DNA of 64,000 bases from contig DFXZ01000004.1 of NCBI GenBank assembly GCA_002381805.1, positions 992,001 through 1,056,000 of the forward strand, written 5' to 3'. Positions 17,460 through 25,028 of the stretch are shown in pieces. The position numbers and the translations under genes are program-made. Each line of letters opens with the position of its first letter. Positions within the stretch are counted from its first letter, which is position 1. The notes under the pieces are model-generated. The model was not told the origin of the DNA and made no database searches. It worked only from the letters and a program-made list of their open reading frames with translations. Origin of the DNA: Bdellovibrio sp. UBA4095. GTDB taxonomy: Bacteria; Bdellovibrionota; Bdellovibrionia; Bdellovibrionales; Bdellovibrionaceae.

Positions 17460-19264
17460 TTTTCATGTGCAGAGACGGAACGATAAACTTGTGCTCGAAG
17501 ACGAGAATACTCCGGCAAATTCAACGCCAACTCGGTTCGTGAAGGCGCAAAAATATTATCTCTGTTGGTGTCCCAAATCATTCCGGCAGCTATATTCACA
17601 CGCTGAATTTCTTGATCCAGAAGATAATTCCGAAATGACCGTTCGAAGCGCACTCGTTGAGCCTCTTTGGAAAGCCCACGAATATCGGCACGAACCCAGT
17701 CAATGAGCTCAAGAAACAGCGGATCGCTACAGGCTTTTAGCTGTGGGGTATCTATTTCTTTGGCCTGCAGAAGTAAAAAGCAGCTATCGTCTATTTTAGC
17801 CTTTTTATTCTTTAGATTGCGGTCCGCAATGTAAAGCCATGAGGATATTTTATGCTTGGTGCCCAGTTCGCGCAGTACGGCCCAATCTCGACGGTTCAGT
17901 GCGATCTGTGCCGTCCAGTTTAAAAGATCTAAACTTCTGGGTTGAAAATTACTCAACCTGTGCAGTGAGCTCAAAAGATGTCGCTCCTGATCTGGCTTCA
18001 TCCAAGTAGGGAAAGAGATGCTTAATTTCGTGCTCCATTCGCGGGGAAGGCTCGGAAAGGGAGTCATTTTATTTTTTTGTAACAGATGCTGTAGTCGAGT
18101 GGTCGTCGGCAGGATGCTCTCTTGAAGTAGTGGAAGTGGGTTTACTTCGAATCGATCGACAAGTGTATTGTATAGTCGGGGAGACTCGTCATTAATAAAG
18201 AGAACATGTTGGGCCAGTCCGGCAGTGCGTAGCGGTCCGGCTTTTCGCCATAGTGCCCAACCTGATTCAAGAAGAATGGGACGGTTCTCTGAAAAAGTAA
18301 GCTCTGGAGATTTAAGAGCCCCCAGAAGTGAGTGAGAGGGAAAGTCAACATTATCATTTTCGACGATAGGTTGTCCCAGAAGATCAAAAAGTGTCCTGCC
18401 AACATCCACTAAAGTTACGTTCTGATCGATCTTCCAGTGTATTGCTTCGTCGCGCTTTTTTTGCGCGGGCTTAATAAATAGTGCGACCTGGGTATTTTCA
18501 CCGTGCAGATTGAGCGGAGCTATTTCGCGATCGCGAGTGGAAGTGGTATGCCCATTTAGTCCTGTTAGGATAATGGTTGTATTATCCCAGCGATTACTTT
18601 TTTTAAGCACTGAAAAAAGACCGAAAAGGGATTCGTCAAGTTCATCTCGTTGGCTTTCGAAGCTTAAGTTTCGTGTGTCACCAAGTTCGGACACCGTTTC
18701 GGTCGTCGTAAAAACCAGATCAGGGATATAGATGAAGCTGAAAAAGGGGCTTTTAGTGCTTTCTTCCGATACCCATTGCAAAAAAAGCTCTGCGTTTCTT
18801 TGAAAGGGGCGATAGAGACTGGAAAATGTCGGGATGATGTTGTCTTCGTAAAGTTCAAATCCTTGGTTCAAGCCACTACGACGAAAGACGGGCGCTCCGC
18901 CCGAAAAGAAACTCGTTCGATAGTTTTTTTGAATGGCCACTTCCGAGGCGAGTTCAAACTCCGCCTCTAGTCCTGGCCCACCATTGTTGCGAACTTTATG
19001 TTGGTATGGGTAAAGACCCGTCAGAATAGAAGCAAGCGCCGGTACAGAAAGGGTGGATGGAGTAAAGGCATGTGTAAACCTTACCGATTCTTTACAAAGG
19101 ATGTGAAATCCAGAACGTTCATTGATTTCTCGATGGCATGGCACGTCGCCAATGGTCAGTTCATCCACCGCAATAACCAATATCGAGCTTCTGTCGTTTG
19201 ATTGACAGGAAAGCTGGACCAAGCTCAGTAGAATGAAAAGTGCGGCAAAAATGATTTTCGGCAT
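17456..19264 (-). CDS. Sulfatase/alkaline-phosphatase-superfamily lipoprotein, degenerate active site
   Basis: 602 residues. A lipoprotein signal (LVQLSC, Cys20) predicts membrane anchoring. Residues about 28-265 follow the sulfatase fold: SILVIAVDELTIGD holds the first metal-site Asp (34), STLSVPALASILTG (70-83) is the nucleophile loop with Ser73 at the formylglycine position and no following Arg, and TTIILTGLNGHTT (229-241) replaces the family's TSDHGE loop, losing the Asp-His metal ligands. Activity as a hydrolase is doubtful. The C-terminal 250 residues have no recognised domain. Its stop overlaps the convergent PP2C-like gene by four bases. It could instead be a divergent phosphoethanolamine transferase-type enzyme, but the missing ligands argue against that. 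Confidence 0.78.
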   Translation of the reverse strand: MPKIIFAALFILLSLVQLSCQSNDRSSILVIAVDELTIGDVPCHREINERSGFHILCKESVRFTHAFTPSTLSVPALASILTGLYPYQHKVRNNGGPGLEAEFELASEVAIQKNYRTSFFSGGAPVFRRSGLNQGFELYEDNIIPTFSSLYRPFQRNAELFLQWVSEESTKSPFFSFIYIPDLVFTTTETVSELGDTRNLSFESQRDELDESLFGLFSVLKKSNRWDNTTIILTGLNGHTTSTRDREIAPLNLHGENTQVALFIKPAQKKRDEAIHWKIDQNVTLVDVGRTLFDLLGQPIVENDNVDFPSHSLLGALKSPELTFSENRPILLESGWALWRKAGPLRTAGLAQHVLFINDESPRLYNTLVDRFEVNPLPLLQESILPTTTRLQHLLQKNKMTPFPSLPREWSTKLSISFPTWMKPDQERHLLSSLHRLSNFQPRSLDLLNWTAQIALNRRDWAVLRELGTKHKISSWLYIADRNLKNKKAKIDDSCFLLLQAKEIDTPQLKACSDPLFLELIDWVRADIRGLSKEAQRVRFERSFRNYLLDQEIQRVNIAAGMIWDTNRDNIFAPSRTELALNLPEYSRLRAQVYRSVSAHEN

Positions 19265-19340
19265 ACCTTGACCGGATCTAATGGTTTTAGTGATAATGAA
19301 TCAATTAATTTGTTCAGTCAAAGATTTGGAGGATCTCTTC

Positions 19341-19970
19341 ATGCTCACGGAAAAAATATTTACAGTTGCACACTTGATCGATCAAGCTGTCTTGTGGGTC
19401 CTGCTTGTGCTCAGTGTGTTGAGCATTGGAATGATTCTAGAGCGTTTTTTTGCTCTCAGAAAAGTTTCTGCGGAATCGCAGAGAGTTCGGGCAAAAATAA
19501 AAATTGCTTTGCAAAGCAATAGTGTCGAAGACGTCGAAGACCTTTCTAAAGATCCTAATTCACTGGAAGGAAGAGCGGCGAGTTATGCACTGAAACACAT
19601 GAGAACTTCGGGAAGCAAAGGTCTTTCAGAAATCTTCAATACGTTTGCATTGACTGAAAAGCCCGAGTTGGAAAGATTTTTGGGGTTTCTTGCGACAGTG
19701 GGATCGAACGCTCCTTATATTGGGTTGTTTGGAACAGTGCTAGGAATTATGAAAGCATTTAATGATTTGGCATTGGCACCGGAAGCTGGTCAGCAAACAG
19801 TGATGGCCGGTATTTCAATGGCCCTCGTAGCGACTGCTGCCGGACTGTTCGTGGCGATTCCGGCCGTTATTTTCTATAACTATTATAGCAAACAGGTACG
19901 GGGCATCTTTAATAGTTTGGAAAGCGTGAAAGAACTTTGCTTGGCATACGCTAAGAAAAAAGGTGTTTAA
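19341..19970 (+). CDS. exbB: ExbB/TolQ/MotA-family proton channel protein
   Basis: I place the start at ATG 19341 because GGAGG at 19328-19332 lies eight bases upstream; the longer frame from 19281 has no ribosome-binding site. The 209-residue protein has TM1 at about 16-36, and the MotA_TolQ_ExbB domain with FLGFLATVGSNAPYIGLFGT and VLGIMKAF (about 112-140) and AGISMALVATAAGLFVAIPA (about 157-176). It forms the pentameric stator of a proton-driven complex with the adjacent ExbD. Two bases separate it from exbD. No tonB or tolA is nearby, so the energised partner is not known. Confidence 0.92.
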   Translation: MLTEKIFTVAHLIDQAVLWVLLVLSVLSIGMILERFFALRKVSAESQRVRAKIKIALQSNSVEDVEDLSKDPNSLEGRAASYALKHMRTSGSKGLSEIFNTFALTEKPELERFLGFLATVGSNAPYIGLFGTVLGIMKAFNDLALAPEAGQQTVMAGISMALVATAAGLFVAIPAVIFYNYYSKQVRGIFNSLESVKELCLAYAKKKGV

Positions 19971-19972
19971 GA

Positions 19973-20377
19973 ATGGCTATGAATACTGGAGATAACAACG
20001 AGGCGATAGCCGATATCAATGTGGTCCCACTCGTAGATATTATTCTAGTGGTCCTCATTATTTTCATGGTTACAGCACCTATGTTTATGAAGCCAACTAT
20101 CAACGTGAATCTGCCTAAAGCAGCCAGCGGTGACCAGACAGCTCCCAGTAAGCTGAACATAGCTCTTACGCCAGATGGACGAATCAACCTTAATGGAGCA
20201 TTCGTAAGCGAAGAAGAAGTTCTTGCTAGGGCGACAGAAGAAGTTGGAAAAAATACCGAAGTTCAAGCGATCATTTCTGCGGATAAAGAGGTCCCTCATG
20301 GTCGGGTAGTCGGTGTGCTCGACATCGTGAAAGGCGCGGGCGTAAAAAAGTTCGCGATAAGTATCGATAAAAAGTAG
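19973..20377 (+). CDS. exbD: ExbD/TolR-family biopolymer transport protein
   Basis: 134 residues, normal size. A short cytoplasmic N-terminus leads into DINVVPLVDIILVVLIIFMV (about 14-33), containing the proton-carrying Asp of the family (Asp22 of VPLVD) in the single transmembrane helix. The periplasmic domain ends with VLDIVKGAGVKKFAIS, as in ExbD/TolR. It partners the upstream ExbB in converting proton motive force into mechanical work across the periplasm. Confidence 0.94.
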   Translation: MAMNTGDNNEAIADINVVPLVDIILVVLIIFMVTAPMFMKPTINVNLPKAASGDQTAPSKLNIALTPDGRINLNGAFVSEEEVLARATEEVGKNTEVQAIISADKEVPHGRVVGVLDIVKGAGVKKFAISIDKK

Positions 20378-20418
20378 ACCTAAGTCTGATCTGCCTGATG
20401 ATCTCATTTTGACACAGC

Positions 20419-20445
20419 TAAAGTCCTGCGTGCAAAAGCCGATCA
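20419..20445 (+). promoter_or_regulatory. Sigma-28 (FliA)-type promoter candidate
   Basis: TAAAGTCC at 20419-20426 and GCCGATCA at 20438-20445 are 11 bases apart, matching the FliA consensus TAAAGTTT-N11-GCCGATAA at 13 of 16 positions. The next ATG (20452) is only six bases after the -10 element, so a transcript would be essentially leaderless. Transcription from it has not been shown. Confidence 0.5.
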
Positions 20446-20451
20446 AAAGGC

Positions 20452-20952
20452 ATGTCTTTTTCTCAACCCAAGCAAAACCATTTTATCTTTGTTACCCTTG
20501 TTCTCGTTTTGATGATGGGTGCGCCAACGTTTTTTTCTTTAACGGATGATAGCGACTTCGCAGAGGCGACAGAGCCAACGTCAATGACCGTTCAAGCTGC
20601 AAGATCCCCAGCTAGTCTGCCGCCGATCTCTCCAGTAAGTAAAGAAAGAAACCTAGGTCGTTTCTTTAACTATGATCTTAGCTGCGCCAAAAAAATGGGT
20701 GGTGCTCCTTTGGAAATCCACGGAAACTTTGTTCAGCTCCAGGGAAAGTCCTGTTTAAGCAAAGGGCAGCGTCAACAAGTTGAAATTATCAATAAAACCA
20801 ATGGCTACACGGCTTCCATCTTTGAAAGTGGGACTGACAAATATCAAACCGACCTAATTCAGTTGGCGGATGGCGAAAACGAAATTTCTGTGCGCTATCG
20901 TGAGGCCTCCGGAAAAACTGTTGAATCCGTTATTTTAATCCGCTCAATATAA
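20452..20952 (+). CDS. Membrane-anchored protein of unknown function
   Basis: 166 residues. An N-terminal hydrophobic helix (about 12-30) acts as signal anchor, followed by a Pro/Ser-rich stretch to about 62 and a compact domain with two cysteines (SCAKK and KSCLSKG, probably a disulfide) and beta-rich pattern (NEISVRYREASGKTVESVIL). The end looks like an immunoglobulin-like or carbohydrate-binding-like strand set, but I do not recognise a family. A sigma-28-like promoter sits directly upstream, which would place it with motility genes in expression. Confidence 0.6.
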   Translation: MSFSQPKQNHFIFVTLVLVLMMGAPTFFSLTDDSDFAEATEPTSMTVQAARSPASLPPISPVSKERNLGRFFNYDLSCAKKMGGAPLEIHGNFVQLQGKSCLSKGQRQQVEIINKTNGYTASIFESGTDKYQTDLIQLADGENEISVRYREASGKTVESVILIRSI

Positions 20953-20991
20953 GTCTACCTGAGTAATTCCAAAGCCTTAATGCAGATTGCT

Positions 20992-21020
20992 AAGGAAAAT
21001 CAATTAAATTGATATTCCTT
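20992..21020. repeat. 29-base near-perfect palindrome upstream of lipid-kinase-like gene
   Basis: The two arms AAGGAA-A-ATCAATT and AATTGAT-A-TTCCTT are symmetric about the central A at 21006, with only the A/A pair mismatched. It lies 42 bases before the ATG at 21063 in a 110-base gap. It could be a repressor operator or an AT-rich hairpin; no T run follows. Confidence 0.6.
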
Positions 21021-21062
21021 CCGTGAGCCTTTAACTTAGCGGCCATCGTGGGTTAGGGTGAG

Positions 21063-21728
21063 ATGATACTTGAAGGATTTATACAGGCAGTGGATTTAAA
21101 GAAGCGTTCGGACATACATTATGCTCGTAAGATCTGGCATATGACCGGAGTGTTCGGGATGTTCCTGGCTTACGTTTATCTACCTTCTGCTGTTTCAATG
21201 TCCATACTTGTAGTTGCCTGGAGTCTCTTCGTTCCTTTTGATTTTCTTCGCCACCGGCACGCGGGACTTAATGACTGGGCGATTCATGCGTTTAAGCCCA
21301 TCATGCGACAAAGTGAAGTTCGCAAGTTAGCGGGGACAACTTATCTTCTAAGTGGTGTGTTAATTGTTGATATTCTTTTCCCCCAGCCCGTCGTTGCTCT
21401 GACCCTTCTTTTTTTGGCTTTTGCGGATCCCATCGCCAGTTATTTCGGAATTCTTTATGGGAAAGACAAAATATTTGGCCACAAATCAATTCAGGGTTTT
21501 ATGGCCGCGTTTTTCGTTTGTGCCTTTTTAACCTTCGTCTTTTTGGCATTTCACAATTATTTGCGTGAACGTTTGATCGTCGTCAGCTTGTTGGCTGGCC
21601 TAGTGGGTGCTTTCGCAGAGCTCATACCTATTGGCAAATTGGATGACAATCTTACTCTGCCAGTGATCAGTGCCGTAGGCCTTTCCCTGCTCTTTTATTT
21701 CTTTGGTTTTTTCGCTAATGTCGGATAA
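21063..21728 (+). CDS. CTP-dependent lipid kinase/phosphatidate cytidylyltransferase-like membrane protein
   Basis: 221 residues with about six membrane helices. ARKIWHMTGV (about 21-30) and ADPIASYFGILYGKDKIFGHKSIQG (about 120-144) are hallmarks of the SEC59/DGK1/VTE5 family, which use CTP to phosphorylate dolichol, diacylglycerol or phytol, and are related to CdsA. The lipid substrate cannot be told from sequence. It lies 27 bases upstream of pssA, which fits a role in phospholipid metabolism. AGGGTGAG precedes the ATG. Confidence 0.8.
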   Translation: MILEGFIQAVDLKKRSDIHYARKIWHMTGVFGMFLAYVYLPSAVSMSILVVAWSLFVPFDFLRHRHAGLNDWAIHAFKPIMRQSEVRKLAGTTYLLSGVLIVDILFPQPVVALTLLFLAFADPIASYFGILYGKDKIFGHKSIQGFMAAFFVCAFLTFVFLAFHNYLRERLIVVSLLAGLVGAFAELIPIGKLDDNLTLPVISAVGLSLLFYFFGFFANVG

Positions 21729-21755
21729 GTTCATGTTGTCTCTTTAAGAAGACTC

Positions 21756-22640
21756 ATGAACACAACCAGGCAGAGAGAAATGGCAACAGAGAGCTCAATT
21801 GAAAAGATAGATTCTGAAGACGCGCGGGCGCAACGCTTGGCGATGTACATATATATTTTACCGAACCTTATGACGACAGGTAATCTGTTCTCGGGTTTTT
21901 TCGCTATCGTGCAGGCGATTAAAGGAAATTTTCTTTTCGCGGCTTACGCAATCGTTGTTGCTGCTGTTTTTGACTTGTTGGATGGCCGTCTTGCGCGTTT
22001 GACCCGATCGACAAGTAAGTTCGGTGCCGAGTACGATTCACTCTGCGATTTAGTCAGCTTTGGGGTTGCGCCTGCAGTCCTCATGTTTCAGTGGGCTCTT
22101 CATCCGTTTGGTCGACTGGGGTGGATTGCATCTTTCTTAATGGTGACCTGTGGCGCTTTAAGATTGGCGCGATTTAATGTTCAGGCAAATGTGGTCGAAA
22201 AAAACTATTTTCAGGGTCTACCGATTCCTATGTCAGCTGGTATCGTTGCCTCTTCTGTTTTGGCATTCCAGGATTTAGAGCTCGAACCACTTCGTAACGT
22301 CGGTTTGTTGTTAATGACTGTGTTACTGGCCATCGTCATGGTTAGTAACTTTCGCTACCGCAGCTTTAAAGACTTGGATCTAAAAGAACGTCTGCCTTTC
22401 CGATATTTGCTTCTGGGAGTGGGCGTTTTGGTTGTGGTGGCTCTCAGACCTGAGGTTATGCTCTTTGTACTCTTCATGGGCTATGCTACTTTAGGTGCCG
22501 TGTTTGGTACCTTTAGACTGGGCAAGAATATTCGTAAAATTAAACCGAGTGTTTATGCACCAGCTCAAGTCCACGAGAGTGACTTGGTGTTAGAGGAAGA
22601 AGAAGTAGAAGAGGCGAAGGAAGATGAGAAGAAAACTTAA
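21756..22640 (+). CDS. pssA: CDP-diacylglycerol-serine O-phosphatidyltransferase
   Basis: 294 residues; integral membrane enzyme making phosphatidylserine, the precursor of phosphatidylethanolamine. The CDP-alcohol phosphotransferase motif DG-x2-AR-x8-G-x3-D-x3-D is complete at about 76-98 (DGRLAR, then FGAEYDSLCD). About seven to eight hydrophobic segments follow; the C-terminal 30 residues are strongly acidic (EEEEVEEAKEDEKK). Length and motif fit the Bacillus-type (PssA type II) family. The start may instead be the ATG at 21780. The 3' end overlaps asd by 17 bases. Confidence 0.93.
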   Translation: MNTTRQREMATESSIEKIDSEDARAQRLAMYIYILPNLMTTGNLFSGFFAIVQAIKGNFLFAAYAIVVAAVFDLLDGRLARLTRSTSKFGAEYDSLCDLVSFGVAPAVLMFQWALHPFGRLGWIASFLMVTCGALRLARFNVQANVVEKNYFQGLPIPMSAGIVASSVLAFQDLELEPLRNVGLLLMTVLLAIVMVSNFRYRSFKDLDLKERLPFRYLLLGVGVLVVVALRPEVMLFVLFMGYATLGAVFGTFRLGKNIRKIKPSVYAPAQVHESDLVLEEEEVEEAKEDEKKT

Positions 22641-23634
22641 AGTCGGAGTCGTCGGTGCGACCGGTATGGTCGGTCAAACATTTATGAAACTTCTCGAGCA
22701 GAGAGCGTTTCCAATTGCCGAACTAAGACCCTTTGCTTCTGAAAATTCACTTGGCAAAAAAATTGATCTCCAGGGTCAGTCATGGGCTTGTCAGACTCTT
22801 AAGCCAGCATGTTTTGATGGTTTAGATTTGGTGTTCTTCTCTTCTGGCGATGATATCTCTAAGGAATGGGCTCCCCTGGCTGTTAAAGCAGGCGCGTTCG
22901 CAGTGGATAATTCTGCGGCATTTAGAATGGATCCTAATACCGTACTGGTTGTTCCCGAAGTAAATGGCAATCTTGTAAATAAAGACTCAAAACCGCAGAT
23001 CATTGCGAATCCAAATTGCTCAACAATTCAGTTGGTTGTTGCTCTGAAGCCCCTGTTGGACAAATTCGGTTTGGAGGAAGTCAGGGTCAGTACTTATCAG
23101 GCAGTCAGCGGAGCCGGACAAGCAGGATTCGATGAGTTGATCGAGCAAACCTCGGCTCACCAAAAAGATGAGCATGCACCTAAGACCTTTCCGCACACGA
23201 TTCTGTTCAACTGTATTCCGCAAATTGGCTCTTTCGATGATCAGGGCTATTGCAGTGAAGAGGTCAAGATCATGAAGGAGACCCGTAAAATTCTGGGTCA
23301 AGAAGGTCTAAAGGTTTCCGCCTTCACAGTACGTATACCCGCACTAAATGCGCACAGCGAATCTGTGTGGGTGACTCTTAAGCAAGAGGTCACTCGTGAG
23401 CAGGTTTTGGCTGCGCTTAAAGATTTTGATGGAATTGTCTTGCAGGACGAACCTAAGCAATCGATTTATCCACTGGCTCGTGATGCTTCTGACAAGGATC
23501 CTGTGTTTGTGGGACGCGTACACCGAGATCCCGAAAATCCAAAGATGTGGTTGATGTGGGTCGTTGCCGACAATATACGCAAAGGTGCAGCCCTCAACGG
23601 TATCCAAATAGCTGAAAAAATCTTTTTTAATTAA
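22624..23634 (+). CDS. asd: Aspartate-semialdehyde dehydrogenase
   Basis: 336 residues, normal for the family. It reduces aspartyl phosphate to aspartate semialdehyde, feeding lysine/diaminopimelate, threonine and methionine synthesis. The NADP-binding motif VGVVGATGMVGQT is at 7-19 and the catalytic cysteine is Cys132 in NPNCST. The segment VSAFTVRIPALNAHSE near 236-251 holds the substrate arginine and catalytic histidine. GAAGGA precedes the ATG inside the pssA end, so translation is coupled. Its partner lysC lies 25 kb away at 48807. Confidence 0.97.
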   Translation: MRRKLKVGVVGATGMVGQTFMKLLEQRAFPIAELRPFASENSLGKKIDLQGQSWACQTLKPACFDGLDLVFFSSGDDISKEWAPLAVKAGAFAVDNSAAFRMDPNTVLVVPEVNGNLVNKDSKPQIIANPNCSTIQLVVALKPLLDKFGLEEVRVSTYQAVSGAGQAGFDELIEQTSAHQKDEHAPKTFPHTILFNCIPQIGSFDDQGYCSEEVKIMKETRKILGQEGLKVSAFTVRIPALNAHSESVWVTLKQEVTREQVLAALKDFDGIVLQDEPKQSIYPLARDASDKDPVFVGRVHRDPENPKMWLMWVVADNIRKGAALNGIQIAEKIFFN

Positions 23635-23651
23635 CACGCAGTTCTTCTCGT

Positions 23652-23697
23652 AGACTTAGGTCTGGCGGACTCGCATTTTTTGACATACCGACCTAAG
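23652..23697. promoter_or_regulatory. Inverted repeat flanking a TTGACA box upstream of the CFI-box gene
   Basis: CTTAGGTC at 23655-23662 and GACCTAAG at 23690-23697 are exact inverted copies, with TTGACA at 23680-23685 between them. The arrangement looks like an operator over a promoter. A recognisable -10 would fall around or after the annotated ATG at 23700, so either the start is downstream or the box is not the -35. Confidence 0.4.
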
Positions 23698-23699
23698 CC

Positions 23700-25028
23700 A
23701 TGGTTCGATGGAGGGGTATGACTTTTGTTCAAGCGAGAACTTTCTTACTTCTCTGTGCTTTGTTGTGGTCTGGCGCAAGCTGGGGCGCTTTAACATCTAA
23801 TTTTATTGGTGGCGTTTCGAGCACAGATTTGACGGATCCGGTAAAGCCCATAATTTATGCCGGCTTTGCTGGTACTTGCTCTCCCGATGCGAGCAGCCAA
23901 GAGACTTGCAATAGCTGCGACGGAACCGGCCCACTTCCTTGTAACAGAACGAATGCTTATCCTGCTTTACGATTGCGATTGCAATTAACCTCAACGAACA
24001 CGGCCCTGACCCCAGCGGGTGTCACATTAACACTTGGTCGCGATAATTTTTCACCGAGCGCGCTGACAGTGGTCAATGGAGTTATTAGTATTACGACCAC
24101 CTGGAATGACATCTGTACCTTCTTGGATAAAACGAATTGCGACGGCGTCAATCATGATCTAATCGTTTCTGCGGGCACAACAGGCGCATCAGAGTCATTC
24201 ACCTATAAATTAATCACGCGCTATGTGGATCCATCTGATACTACCATGCAGACTTATGTAGACTGCGGTGACGGTACTCCGGCATCGGCGAATTATGGAT
24301 TCTGTCATTTTTCGGCATATCCCGGAGATGAGAAATTATATGCAGATGAGCTTTCGGCAGTAGATGGCTATCCCGCCTCGCCACTGTCTTCAGTTAACTA
24401 CTCTGGCGTGCTGTTTTTTTATGAACAAGCTGCAGATCCGAACAATCTTGCAGGAACTGTCGCGTCGATTACGAATGCTTCTCCCGTCGCCGAAATGACG
24501 GCTACGACAACCGCGAATCCTCCTATTTCAGACAACCGGATTTCAGGGTTAGAGAATGGTGCAACCTACTGCATGCTTATGGCTAACAGAGATTTGACGG
24601 GGATCATTTCGTATTTTACTCCAGGAAACAGACCCACCAGCGAGCTTTGCGCAACACCTGATCAGGTTGTGGGTCTCTTGGATGACAAGAGTTGTTTCAT
24701 TGCGACGGCGGCATTTGAAAGTGACATGGCACCTCAGGTGCAAAGTTTCAGAAATTTTCGCGATAAATATTTACTCCCTTATTCTGCAGGTCGTGAGCTG
24801 GTTAAGTTCTACTATGATATTAGTCCAAGATACGCGGAGATGATTTCACAAAGCGAGCTTTCAAAGTCGTTGGTTCGTGGGATCTTGTGGCCTCTGCTTC
24901 TCTTCGTGGAGTTGAGTATAGCTCTTGGTTTCTGGACAGCACTGTTTATGATGGTTGTTTTAGGCGCAGTTGCGCGTGAACTCTACAGACATTTTATAAC
25001 TTCTCGCAGAGTTCGAGGTGCTTCGTGA
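23700..25028 (+). CDS. Secreted protein with CFI-box-CTERM domain
   Basis: 442 residues. A signal peptide (hydrophobic 13-28, cleavage after SWGA) leads to a Thr/Ser-rich, Cys-containing ectodomain. At about residue 332 begins CFIATAAF, followed by FRNFRDKYLL, GRELVKFYYDISP and a terminal transmembrane helix with Arg-rich tail. This is the CFI-box-CTERM module found at the end of many secreted proteins of predatory and social bacteria. Its function is unproven; a sorting or anchoring role is inferred from its position. The ATG at 23718 is an alternative start. The stop overlaps the next GTG by four bases, coupling the two genes. Confidence 0.8.
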   Translation: MVRWRGMTFVQARTFLLLCALLWSGASWGALTSNFIGGVSSTDLTDPVKPIIYAGFAGTCSPDASSQETCNSCDGTGPLPCNRTNAYPALRLRLQLTSTNTALTPAGVTLTLGRDNFSPSALTVVNGVISITTTWNDICTFLDKTNCDGVNHDLIVSAGTTGASESFTYKLITRYVDPSDTTMQTYVDCGDGTPASANYGFCHFSAYPGDEKLYADELSAVDGYPASPLSSVNYSGVLFFYEQAADPNNLAGTVASITNASPVAEMTATTTANPPISDNRISGLENGATYCMLMANRDLTGIISYFTPGNRPTSELCATPDQVVGLLDDKSCFIATAAFESDMAPQVQSFRNFRDKYLLPYSAGRELVKFYYDISPRYAEMISQSELSKSLVRGILWPLLLFVELSIALGFWTALFMMVVLGAVARELYRHFITSRRVRGAS

